Shown here one piece after another: positions 16,801-24,034 of a stretch of 25,811 nt of DNA. A program made the position numbers and the translations under genes. The stretch spans positions 1-25,811 of the IMG/VR virus record IMGVR_UViG_3300042691_022889. The stretch is one strand, 5' to 3'. The stretch's first letter is position 1. The number at the start of each line of letters is the position of its first letter. Below the pieces are notes generated by a model. That model ran no database searches, was not told the origin of the DNA, and saw only the letters and a program-made list of their open reading frames with translations. Origin of the DNA: a virus.

Positions 16801-17692
16801 TACTCGCGTCAACGTTGGTGATCTCATCATTATCGATGATGATCCAGATGATATTGTTGTTCCAGAAGTTCTTCGATTACCGATCAGTAAGGTTATCTCT
16901 AAAATCAATAGTAACACTGAACTAGAAGTTTATGGAGATTTCATTTATCGCGGTCAAGGATTAGTTTCGAGCAACAATCAATTCCTTCGAATTTTAGGAA
17001 CATCAAATACTAGTGGAAATCAAGTAACTGCTAACGCTGATAGTCGTTATGACGGAACATACTTTCAAAATAATAATCCAAATCCTGACGCGCCGATTGT
17101 GTCTGTAAATAACATTATTCGTATAAATGGTGAGGTTCGTGAGGTTATCTCTGTCACAAACGCCACACATTTTGTTGTTAATTCAAACTTTACTTCAAAT
17201 GTCACGCTAAAGCCTCTTGAAATATTATCAAATACTCGTTTAGTTGTTACAGGAAATGCGAATATCTTGTCTGAAATAGTTAAGGCTGGAGATAATGTTT
17301 CATTGAATATCTTTACTGCAAATGTATACACAGCTCAAACAGGAACTGTGACAATATTTGATACGAATGCAACTGTTATTGGTTCAGGGACGTCTTTCAA
17401 TACTCAACTGATTGTTAACGATTATATCATGGTTGCGAACCAGACGAGACAGGTAATAAATATCTCAAATGCCACGGTTATAACTGTTGACTCACCGTAT
17501 ACTTCTAATGCAAATAGTATGATTTATCTTAAGAAAGCAACTGTACAAAACGCAAGAGTTAATGCCGTGGTCAGTAACTATATTGATATCAATCTATGGC
17601 AGTATGGAAATACAACAAATGCTGTATATCATGTTATTCCGAATTTAACTAGTGCGCAACGATTTAAGATTGTAACCCTTACAGGAAATTGA
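13871..17692 (+). CDS. 7: Large baseplate wedge protein, gp7-like
   Basis: Position between gp6 and gp8 and a size of 1273 residues (T4 gp7 1032) identify this as the gp7 wedge backbone equivalent. The N-terminal 115 residues are helical, with LPDFVRADHPKFQRFVELYY and QWLE, then SAREFYSKKGSDESLRWLFK, a pattern seen in the large wedge protein of T4-like phages of cyanobacteria and related groups. From about 290 on the protein is a chain of beta modules: Gly-Tyr type modules (for example IRIVDGGRGYAINDTISF and ITDRGEGYYARPELHV) and GTxF-type modules at about 622-695 and 945-1225 (TGTVNVVTGSSIVVGTGTAF). The GTxF stretch looks like serial duplication. A ribosome site for gp8 overlaps its stop. 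Residue-level likeness to T4 gp7 is not evident, so the symbol rests on position and architecture. Confidence 0.72.
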   Translation: MAVSEKTVSALVQTQLPDFVRADHPKFQRFVELYYQWLESNNPDGISNTAGNTIYHAMNIDSYRDIDNTPSEFIRYFKQEILPHFPERTALSTEKILKSAREFYSKKGSDESLRWLFKALFNEDIEILYPKEEILIASDGKWLKPKAFQITSSDTNKSVNVQLLKKRIVTGVDSGATCVVESADRTIDKTNGKEIIEIYVSNVKRYYNNGEKISIKYLDEQGEEREFLERIVGTISNIKIDSNIRTDPTQRRRGLYYNIGDPVVVTGGLGITSDANDAVAIVGNVTLGSIESVTTKFPGYGYRLYSNTEVIVYRNTGDDPRANMFTDLQVSVLNETACTANSEKNFSESITYDRSVIEFSADTLISSANYAVFTQNNRNVILNVTETDKDDGYDNAEQVWANGTNFLDARFSGKIATRNNAIFGVGGPTNNTGALVIYDVKLQGVETIEIALTGAQLQTKNTDKVFTFNSVVNAQVPANQDSQLVQCFDFVTENTGGIALISVINGGAGFRQSPPLGIESHYDTQLSSLYDYQDDEDRPFKKTHWQTFKDLGLIAHIRIVDGGRGYAINDTISFAGRGYGGAAKVKSVGAGGRITSIEITDRGEGYYARPELHVTRVSPTYTSLTGTVNVVTGSSIVVGTGTAFTGVSGANTRNLIRVNSEIRRVISVVNNTHLIVNSAFKKTGTANTIEKQSGAEPVLIGYLFGDGVENIVNTSAIGRIKDLRLIYRGYDYVSTPNVSLKVLDTVINPIPEANVLYETEYAYQGNSILDSTFKANIKSYNSTTGVLRLYNYSGTFSNTQDLITANGVYCNSNLSMNVPAPSQYPSQVIADGLPNPMRYGNGLAKARAFFANGLIEFNGFYLNTDGFVSADKVLQDGKIYHNFAYVVESEKNLVDYESTIKNIAHPAGMSLISKTLSRNDIERTVEYSSNVTTILSRNRTEGGAAATVTVANSRSNVVTGSATTFLPDANGVALYANTRVNVGDLIIIDDDPDDIVVPEVLRLPISKVISKINSNTELEVYGDFIYRGQGLVSSNNQFLRILGTSNTSGNQVTANADSRYDGTYFQNNNPNPDAPIVSVNNIIRINGEVREVISVTNATHFVVNSNFTSNVTLKPLEILSNTRLVVTGNANILSEIVKAGDNVSLNIFTANVYTAQTGTVTIFDTNATVIGSGTSFNTQLIVNDYIMVANQTRQVINISNATVITVDSPYTSNANSMIYLKKATVQNARVNAVVSNYIDINLWQYGNTTNAVYHVIPNLTSAQRFKIVTLTGN
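15735..15955 (+). repeat. GTxF-type beta module in gp7-like protein
   Basis: The copy encodes LTGTVNVVTGSSIVVGTGTAF, then RVNSEIRRVISVVNNTHLIV and NSAF. It follows a Gly-Tyr type module directly and is the clearest single copy in this gene. Confidence 0.7.
16705..17545 (+). repeat. Serial GTxF-type beta modules at the gp7-like C-terminus
   Basis: About four diverged copies are seen. The clear landmarks are ATVTVANSRSNVVTGSATTF, then SVNNIIRINGEVREVISVTN with ATHFVVNSNF, and last QTGTVTIFDTNATVIGSGTSF with VNDYIMVANQTRQVINISN. The shared phase (GTxF, then GD/ND-x-I, then R-x-V-I-x-V, then V-N/D-S) suggests repeated internal duplication. Confidence 0.65.
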
Positions 17693-17694
17693 GG
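17691..17694 (+). promoter_or_regulatory. Ribosome binding site of gp8
   Basis: GAGG overlaps the gp7-like stop codon (TGA at 17690-17692) and lies five bases before the ATG at 17700, which fixes that start and couples the two genes. Confidence 0.55.
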
Positions 17695-17699
17695 CATCG

Positions 17700-19730
17700 A
17701 TGAAATCCCTTATTACACCTCTTTTTAGTAATTTTCTTATCGATAGATTAAAAAAGGATCTGTCGAATACGGAAATTTGCAACACATATGTTACTGTTGG
17801 GCGTTCACCTGAATTTACAGGAACTGATTCAAGTAATGTAAAAAATGTTGTATATACAACGAATAGTAAAAACGAATTTTTCTATAGTATGGTTGGACTC
17901 AAGAAAGTTTATGAGTCAGATATGCAACCTGTTATTTCTCGCGTAGACTGGAGTGCAAATACAACATATGACACTTATGAAGATCATATTGAGATTTTCT
18001 CGTATGTTGATTATCATAATTTAGGATTAGTAAATTCTAACGCCAATACAATTCTCAGCGGAACTGTTTCTATTGCCACAAACTCAAACGTTGTTACAGG
18101 AACAGGCACTACATTCTCAACTTATCTTTTCCCTGGTGATAGAATTGTTGTAAACAATTCAACTAAAAGTATTGTAGCAGTAACTAACAACACTCAATTG
18201 ATGGTTAATAGTGTATTCTCAAATACAAACTCAAGCCAATCACTCACTCTTTTGTCAAATAGCCAAACAATTATCGGCACAACTGCTCATTTTGTTGGCA
18301 ACGTTGGAACAGGAAATGTGGTTATTGTGGGTGAAGATGCTCGCGAAGTAATCTCTGTTCGTAGTGATAAGGTGATCTCGGTAAATGCAAACGCTGCATA
18401 TTCAAACGCAAATGTCACTATTCAGCGACGAGACAATACCTATCCTCAAGTTGCAAACACTTTCTATGTTCGTAACAATCGTGATCAAGTCTTTAAGTGC
18501 TTGTTCAATGGAAATACTGCAGTTTCTACTGTTGAACCAACGATTGATATCGACGGTCAACTTCCAGAAAATCCATTTATCGTGACCTCCGATGGATATC
18601 GCTGGAAGTATATGTATACGATTCCTCCTGGACTTAAACAAAAGTTCTTTACAAAGCAATGGATGCCTGTTGTGACAGATCCAGCAGTTATCGCTGGATC
18701 AGAAGATGGAAGAATTGATATCATTCGTATTTTATGGGGAGGCTCTGGATATGTGGGTGGTGGAAATACAAATACTGGAACATTCCTCTCAGTAACAAAT
18801 ACTGATGGAAGCGGTGCAAAGTTACTTGCTCGAGTTACAAACGGTAATATCACGTCAGTAACTGTACAAATTGGTGGAAATGGGTATACTCGCGGTGACA
18901 TAACTGCAAATAATACTCTTGCAATGCGCCTAGATGCTGCAACACTGAACGGAACATTTAACATTGATGGATCGACTTATGTAAATGCAAACTCATCCTC
19001 GAACTCTACGAATTTCTTGGGTAATGTTTATGTAAATGATATTATTACTGTTAATGGTGCGTCTCGTAATGTCGTTTCTATCGTAAACAATACAGTCTTG
19101 CAAGTAAATACTCCATTTATACATGCAGCCTGCACTCAAACAGCTTACATTACTCGTTCAAATGCAGTTTTCGATATTCAGATCGGACCTTCTGGTGGAC
19201 ATGGATCTGATCCTGCAAAGGAACTCCGTGCCCATAGTCTAATGGTCTGTGTCGAACTCAACGACGATACAGACGGAACAAAGATCCCAATCAGTGATTC
19301 AACGTCTACTTTCCAGTTTAATCAGGTGGGATTATTAGTAAATCCTTTGATCGCGAATAGTGCTTGGTTTGCAAATCTAACGAACTATAGAGCAACTACA
19401 AGACTACTGGTTAGCGACCCAGTAGTTGCAAATTTTGTCAATGGAGAGACTGTGTATATCGGTTCCTCTCTTGCGGCGGCAAATGCAGTCGGAAATGTTG
19501 CTCACTGGTCTGCTGGAGATAATTATCTCTACATAAATAATATCACAGGATCTTTCCCAGTAGGTCAACCAGTTAGAGGGGCGAATTCTGGAATTACGAC
19601 TCCAATATTAGCTGTTTCTAATTCTGAGATTAAACCGCACAGCGGAGATCTAGTTTATATGGAAAACAGAACGAATATTAAGCGCGTGGATAATCAAATT
19701 GATCAAATCAAAATTGTACTTTCATTCTAG
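17700..19730 (+). CDS. 8: Baseplate wedge protein gp8, enlarged by inserted modules
   Basis: gp8 is the wedge protein that in T4 binds gp7 and gp10 as a dimer. The protein is 676 residues against 334 in T4. Conserved parts match T4 gp8 in order: TYVTVGRSPEF near the N-terminus, VISRVDWSANTTYD, then YVRNNRDQVFKCLFNG, TSDGYRWKYMYTIPPGL, and the end HSGDLVYMENRTNIKRVDNQ with QIKIVLSF, which parallels the T4 C-terminus (SGEMIYMENR...ILFTF). The extra length lies in separate beta insertions: residues about 118-245 (two GTxF-type modules), about 343-414 (Gly-Tyr type module) and about 416-486 (another GTxF-type module). The flanking fold is intact, so these look like surface additions. Confidence 0.9.
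   Translation: MKSLITPLFSNFLIDRLKKDLSNTEICNTYVTVGRSPEFTGTDSSNVKNVVYTTNSKNEFFYSMVGLKKVYESDMQPVISRVDWSANTTYDTYEDHIEIFSYVDYHNLGLVNSNANTILSGTVSIATNSNVVTGTGTTFSTYLFPGDRIVVNNSTKSIVAVTNNTQLMVNSVFSNTNSSQSLTLLSNSQTIIGTTAHFVGNVGTGNVVIVGEDAREVISVRSDKVISVNANAAYSNANVTIQRRDNTYPQVANTFYVRNNRDQVFKCLFNGNTAVSTVEPTIDIDGQLPENPFIVTSDGYRWKYMYTIPPGLKQKFFTKQWMPVVTDPAVIAGSEDGRIDIIRILWGGSGYVGGGNTNTGTFLSVTNTDGSGAKLLARVTNGNITSVTVQIGGNGYTRGDITANNTLAMRLDAATLNGTFNIDGSTYVNANSSSNSTNFLGNVYVNDIITVNGASRNVVSIVNNTVLQVNTPFIHAACTQTAYITRSNAVFDIQIGPSGGHGSDPAKELRAHSLMVCVELNDDTDGTKIPISDSTSTFQFNQVGLLVNPLIANSAWFANLTNYRATTRLLVSDPVVANFVNGETVYIGSSLAAANAVGNVAHWSAGDNYLYINNITGSFPVGQPVRGANSGITTPILAVSNSEIKPHSGDLVYMENRTNIKRVDNQIDQIKIVLSF
18051..18435 (+). 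repeat. GTxF-type beta modules inserted in gp8 (two copies)
   Basis: The encoded consensus is roughly GTVxxxxxSxxVxGTGTxF, then L-x-x-GDxIxVN, then xxVxxVxNNTxLxVNxxF. The first copy begins GTVSIATNSNVVTGTGTTF and has PGDRIVVN and NNTQLMVNSVF. The second is more diverged (SQTIIGTTAHFVGNVG, then REVISVRSDKVISVNANAAY). Related copies occur at 15735-15955, 16705-17545, 18945-19157 and 21191-21414. Likeness is at protein level; the DNA copies are diverged. Confidence 0.7.
18945..19157 (+). repeat. GTxF-type beta module, third copy in gp8
   Basis: The copy encodes LNGTFNIDGSTYVNANSSSN, then FLGNVYVNDIITVNGASRNV and VSIVNNTVLQVNTPF. The NDIITVNG and NNTxLxVNxxF parts match the other modules closely, while the first strand is altered. 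Confidence 0.6.
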
Positions 19731-19740
19731 GTAGAAGTTC

Positions 19741-22700
19741 ATGGAATTTAACATCGATCCATATTACGACGATTTCAAAGAGAACGCATTAGATAATAAC
19801 TATATGAAGATTCTCTTTAAGCCTGGTCGTTCCGTTCAGGCTCGTGAACTTACACAGATGCAGTCTATTCTGCAGAATCAGATTAAGGCTTTCGGTGATC
19901 ACGTATTCCAAGATGGTTCCCCAGTTATTGGCGGAAACATGACGCTTGACAACAAGTGCAAATGGCTCAAACTTGAACGAACATATAGCACAGTTGATAT
20001 TGATATTGCCGATTTCGAAGATCGCGTTATTCGAAACACTTCAGGGAACGTTCAAGCAAAAGTTCTTGCAACTTACTATCCATTTGAAGGCGAGCCAACT
20101 CTTATGGTTCGTTATGTAACAGGTAACGAATTTCAAAATGGGGATGTCATTAAGGTCGCAGGAGAAACTACAGAAGCCCAAGCCAATAGTTCAAACTCAG
20201 GTGGTCTTGGTACAGTAGTTTCTATCAATGAAGGTATCTTCTATGCTGATGGATACTTCGTTCAGGTTTCTGATCAGACAGCTGTTGTCAACGCCTATTC
20301 TTCCTCTGCAAATGTGAAGATTGGTCTCGAGATTAATGAAGAAATTGTTGATAGCGAAATCGATACAACTCTTCTCGATCCCGCCCAGTCTTCATTTAAT
20401 TATCAAGCTCCAGGTGCAGATCGCTATCAATTCAGTCTAGTTCTTACAACTCGTCCACTTGATACTGTTGTAGATGAATCAAAATTCTTCGAACTCATGA
20501 GAGTCGAAAATGGAATCATTACAAAACAGGTTAAGTATCCAGTTTATGCAGAGTTAGAAAAAACTCTTGCTCGCCGCACCTTTGATGAGTCTGGTGATTA
20601 CACAGTCAAACCATTCCGCGCAACAATTGTAAATGGCGTCGATGATGATCAATATACGATCGCCGTTGAACCAGGAAAGGCTTATGTTAAGGGTTTCGAA
20701 TTTGAAACTCTTGGCACTATGAAAATTAACGTAGATAAACCAAGAAGCGAATCTGATGTTAAGAGACTCGTAGAAACAGATGTTGATATTTCTTATGGAA
20801 ATTACATCTATGTCACAGGACTTCGTGGATCTTCAAATGGATTTGTAAACATCGCAGCTCTTGAAAAAGTCGATCTGCACTGCGTTGATACATCTAGTGT
20901 GAACATTGGTCTTGGATATAATGCAAATACTTATGCATATCAAAATACCAAAATGGGTACAGCACTAGTTAAGAATTTTGTTCGACATGCTGCTGATGCC
21001 TTTAATACTGTAAATGACTCTGCTGGTGTTTACAAACTATATCTTTCTGACATCAGCCTACGTCCAATTGTTACAAAGGTTTCAACTGGATCCTCGAATG
21101 CAAATACGATTGTCTTAAGTGATAAGTTCTCTCAAAAAGATAATGCTTATGTAAACGTTTCTGTCACTATACTTCCAATTGCACTTACTGCAGTGGCAGA
21201 TGTATTAGTTAATACTGCAATTGCGAATGCATTTACAATAAATGCAAATAACAGCGGAACGTTTACATCTAAGTTGTCAGTTGGTGACGTGATTCGTATC
21301 GGTGATGATGTCCGCGAAGTTGTAAATGTCGCTACGGGAAATGTAATTGTAAATACTGAGTTCTCAAGAACTCACACATTCAATTCTTCTATTCCTGTGC
21401 AGGTCTTTAAACAGACAACTTATTCTTCGAATGTTGTTAATCAGACACGTAATGTGGTTCGTTATCATGGCTCATCTAAAACTTTGTTTTTAGACAGAGA
21501 ATTTGATGATGGAGCAAAAATTGGCGGTGCAGTTGCTAATGCAACCACAGTGGTTCAATTAAACTTTAAAGTTGATCAAGTAGAATCATTTATTGCTGGA
21601 CCAGTTGTTGCAAATTCTCTCGCAATCGTTTCTAACTCTTCTATGAATGTTTCTGGATATGCAAAGTATCTAACTGGAGAAACAACTGCAGAAGATACTG
21701 TAAAGCAATCTCTAATCTTTAGATTACCAAGAACATATGCAAAACGCGGATCTCTTAACAATAGCGACTATGTTCATAATAAAATCCTTTTAAATCGCAC
21801 TCCAACTTCTGTTGGTAGTGGTATCTTTGAAATATCTTCAGGTTCTGGTCTTACGACTACTTTTGAAACTCTACCATGGGCTGACTCAACTGGCGCAATT
21901 CAAGACAATCTAATTGTCATTGTGCGAGATGATGGTGGAGATGCCACAGTAGCAAATGGTGACGTGTTGCAACTTGATGCTGGTGATATCACCAAAACAA
22001 ACGATTCTCTGCAAATTAATACTGGATTGACTGATCTTAAAGCTGTTGATATTCTTGTATCAGTTAAGCAAAATGATGCCGAAGATAAGATTCGTCGAAA
22101 GGTGTTCCAGAGCAATACATCGTATGATACAACAACATACTTTACTCGTGGAACAGTAAGTGGTGGTGTTACAACAATCACAACTGCAGTTGCAAATGCA
22201 TATCCAACTACAACAACGAATGCAAATACTAACATCGAATTGAGAGTTAATTCTGCAAATGTTGCATATGGTAATGTCGACGTTGCAAATGGTCTGGTGT
22301 TTATCACGAACGTTGATTACACGACTGTTCGTCCAGGCGACTCAATTTCTCTATATGTTCCAGATGTGGTTAAGGTTCGTAAGGTTTTTGCTGGAACTGC
22401 GACAGCATTACCAAATGGTGTAATTAGTTCAACGCAAACTGTTCCAGGATTCCGTGATATAACAGATCACTTCTATGTTGATTATGGACAACGCGACGAT
22501 CGTTACGATCATGCTAAACTTATCCTCAAAGAAGGATATGACTCTCCGAGCGCTCAGTTATTAGTACATGTTGATTTTTATCAGCATATCTACGCAACAG
22601 GCAGTAATGTTTCCTTCTTCTCAGTAGATTCGTATCCAGAAAGTCACTACACCTCTGGAATTATTCCAATTTATACATCATCTTCTGGAATTGTATACAA

Positions 22701-24015
22701 TCTACGTGATTGCTTAGACTTTAGACCAACGCAAACTCTTGGTGATGGAGACAAAAAGTTTATTGTACCAGCAATTCCATCTCCAGATGAAACAACAGAA
22801 CTATCATACGATTATTATCTACCTCGTATTGATAAACTTGTTTTATCTAAAGATAAAGAATTTAGAGTTGTGAAGGGTAAAGCAGCACCGCAGCCTCTAC
22901 CACCAGCAGATCTAGATGATGCAATGACATTGTATACACTATATCTTCCACCGTATGTGGCAGATGTTCGTGAAATTCGCACGAAGTATCGCGAAAATCG
23001 CCGATACACAATGCGTGACATCGCAAGCATTGATAAGCGACTAGAACGAGTTGAGTTCTTTACTTCTCTCAACAATGTAGAGAAACTTGCAATGGCTGAT
23101 AAAACTCAATACGAAGATGGTACTGAGAAAGAGAAGTATGGAATTGTTGGTGAGAACTTTACAAATTTCAACATATCAGATTATAAGAGTTCAGACTTTA
23201 ACGTTGCTCTTGAGAATGGATTTATGATTCCTTCAATGAAGGTCTACTCTCTTGGGTTAAAGGCTGTTGATAAGAACAACACAACAGTGAACCGTAAAAC
23301 TGTTTGCTTGAGTTATGGTGAAGCGCCAGCAATTGTACAGGGTCTAGCGTCAGATAAATCTGTCTCTGTGCAACCATTCTTGTTTGGCCAGTTTAATGGT
23401 TCTCTTGCTCTTACACCAGAAACAGATGTGTGGGTTTCAGAAACGTTGAAGCCTGAGATTATCAGTGTTCCTGAGAAGATTATTGAGAAAGAAACTGTCA
23501 TTCGCGAAGTTATCATTGAGCCTCAAACTCCACCAACGATACAGCCTCCAACAAATAATGCAAATACAGTTATCATTACTGATCCAGGTCTTGATCTACC
23601 AGAAACAGATCCAGATGACATAATCGTCATCCAACCTGAGCCAGAACGTCCAATCATTGGTGGACCAAGCGAACCATTTAAAGAAATTTCTTATCCAGAA
23701 CCTTATCCTGAATTTAGTGGGTTTGAGTTTGATCCATGGTGGAGCATAACACCAATTAACTTTGGTGTCAGCTTTACTTTTGGTGCAACAGGATATAATC
23801 CTGGTAATCTGTTCTCAAATGGTGGAATCTTTAATGAGAGTCTTTGGTATCCAGCAGTTACAGAAGTTTCTGGCGTCATTCAACCTGAACCAATTTATGA
23901 ATCTTCAATTCCAACAGCAGTTTCACCAATATTACTAGATGCCGCAGCAAGTCTAGACTTGGATGGTGGAGGCGGAAAAGGGGATCTTGAACGCTATAAT
24001 TATGATAGAGAATAA
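19741..24015 (+). CDS. Large DUF4815-type baseplate/tail structural protein
   Basis: This 1424-residue protein starts MEFNIDPYYDDFKENALDNN, then FKPGRSVQARELTQMQSILQ and GDHVFQDGSPVIGG, which I recognise as the DUF4815 region of large structural proteins in T4-like phages of cyanobacteria and related groups. The N-terminal domain runs to about residue 350 (YTIAVEPGKAYVKGFEFETL). One GTxF-type module sits at about 484-558. A helical RYTMRDIASIDKRLERVEFF segment at about 1095 precedes the C-terminal part, which turns Pro/Glu-rich (DPDDIIVIQPEPERPIIGG) at about 1295-1330 and ends with aromatic WWSITPINFGVSFTFGATGY and an acidic Gly-rich tail. It takes the place of T4 gene 9/10 after gp8, so peripheral baseplate or fibre attachment is likely but not shown. 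Confidence 0.75.
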   Translation: MEFNIDPYYDDFKENALDNNYMKILFKPGRSVQARELTQMQSILQNQIKAFGDHVFQDGSPVIGGNMTLDNKCKWLKLERTYSTVDIDIADFEDRVIRNTSGNVQAKVLATYYPFEGEPTLMVRYVTGNEFQNGDVIKVAGETTEAQANSSNSGGLGTVVSINEGIFYADGYFVQVSDQTAVVNAYSSSANVKIGLEINEEIVDSEIDTTLLDPAQSSFNYQAPGADRYQFSLVLTTRPLDTVVDESKFFELMRVENGIITKQVKYPVYAELEKTLARRTFDESGDYTVKPFRATIVNGVDDDQYTIAVEPGKAYVKGFEFETLGTMKINVDKPRSESDVKRLVETDVDISYGNYIYVTGLRGSSNGFVNIAALEKVDLHCVDTSSVNIGLGYNANTYAYQNTKMGTALVKNFVRHAADAFNTVNDSAGVYKLYLSDISLRPIVTKVSTGSSNANTIVLSDKFSQKDNAYVNVSVTILPIALTAVADVLVNTAIANAFTINANNSGTFTSKLSVGDVIRIGDDVREVVNVATGNVIVNTEFSRTHTFNSSIPVQVFKQTTYSSNVVNQTRNVVRYHGSSKTLFLDREFDDGAKIGGAVANATTVVQLNFKVDQVESFIAGPVVANSLAIVSNSSMNVSGYAKYLTGETTAEDTVKQSLIFRLPRTYAKRGSLNNSDYVHNKILLNRTPTSVGSGIFEISSGSGLTTTFETLPWADSTGAIQDNLIVIVRDDGGDATVANGDVLQLDAGDITKTNDSLQINTGLTDLKAVDILVSVKQNDAEDKIRRKVFQSNTSYDTTTYFTRGTVSGGVTTITTAVANAYPTTTTNANTNIELRVNSANVAYGNVDVANGLVFITNVDYTTVRPGDSISLYVPDVVKVRKVFAGTATALPNGVISSTQTVPGFRDITDHFYVDYGQRDDRYDHAKLILKEGYDSPSAQLLVHVDFYQHIYATGSNVSFFSVDSYPESHYTSGIIPIYTSSSGIVYNLRDCLDFRPTQTLGDGDKKFIVPAIPSPDETTELSYDYYLPRIDKLVLSKDKEFRVVKGKAAPQPLPPADLDDAMTLYTLYLPPYVADVREIRTKYRENRRYTMRDIASIDKRLERVEFFTSLNNVEKLAMADKTQYEDGTEKEKYGIVGENFTNFNISDYKSSDFNVALENGFMIPSMKVYSLGLKAVDKNNTTVNRKTVCLSYGEAPAIVQGLASDKSVSVQPFLFGQFNGSLALTPETDVWVSETLKPEIISVPEKIIEKETVIREVIIEPQTPPTIQPPTNNANTVIITDPGLDLPETDPDDIIVIQPEPERPIIGGPSEPFKEISYPEPYPEFSGFEFDPWWSITPINFGVSFTFGATGYNPGNLFSNGGIFNESLWYPAVTEVSGVIQPEPIYESSIPTAVSPILLDAAASLDLDGGGGKGDLERYNYDRE
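21191..21414 (+). repeat. GTxF-type beta module in the DUF4815 protein
   Basis: The copy encodes NNSGTFTSKLSVGDVIRIGD, then DVREVVNVATGNVIVNTEF. The VGDVIRIGDDVREV part is very like REVISV/GDxIxV in the gp7 and gp8 copies. It shows that the same module has entered a third neighbouring gene. Confidence 0.6.
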
Positions 24016-24034
24016 TAGGAAATAGAGAAAAAAC

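Noticed and set aside
16705-17545. DNA-level tandem repeat or recombination hotspot in the gp7-like gene
   Set aside because: The copies resemble one another only as protein; I see no long direct DNA repeat.
18557-18964. Minus-strand open frame of 135 codons inside gp8
   Set aside because: Antisense shadow over the conserved TSDGYRWKYMYTIPPG region of gp8.
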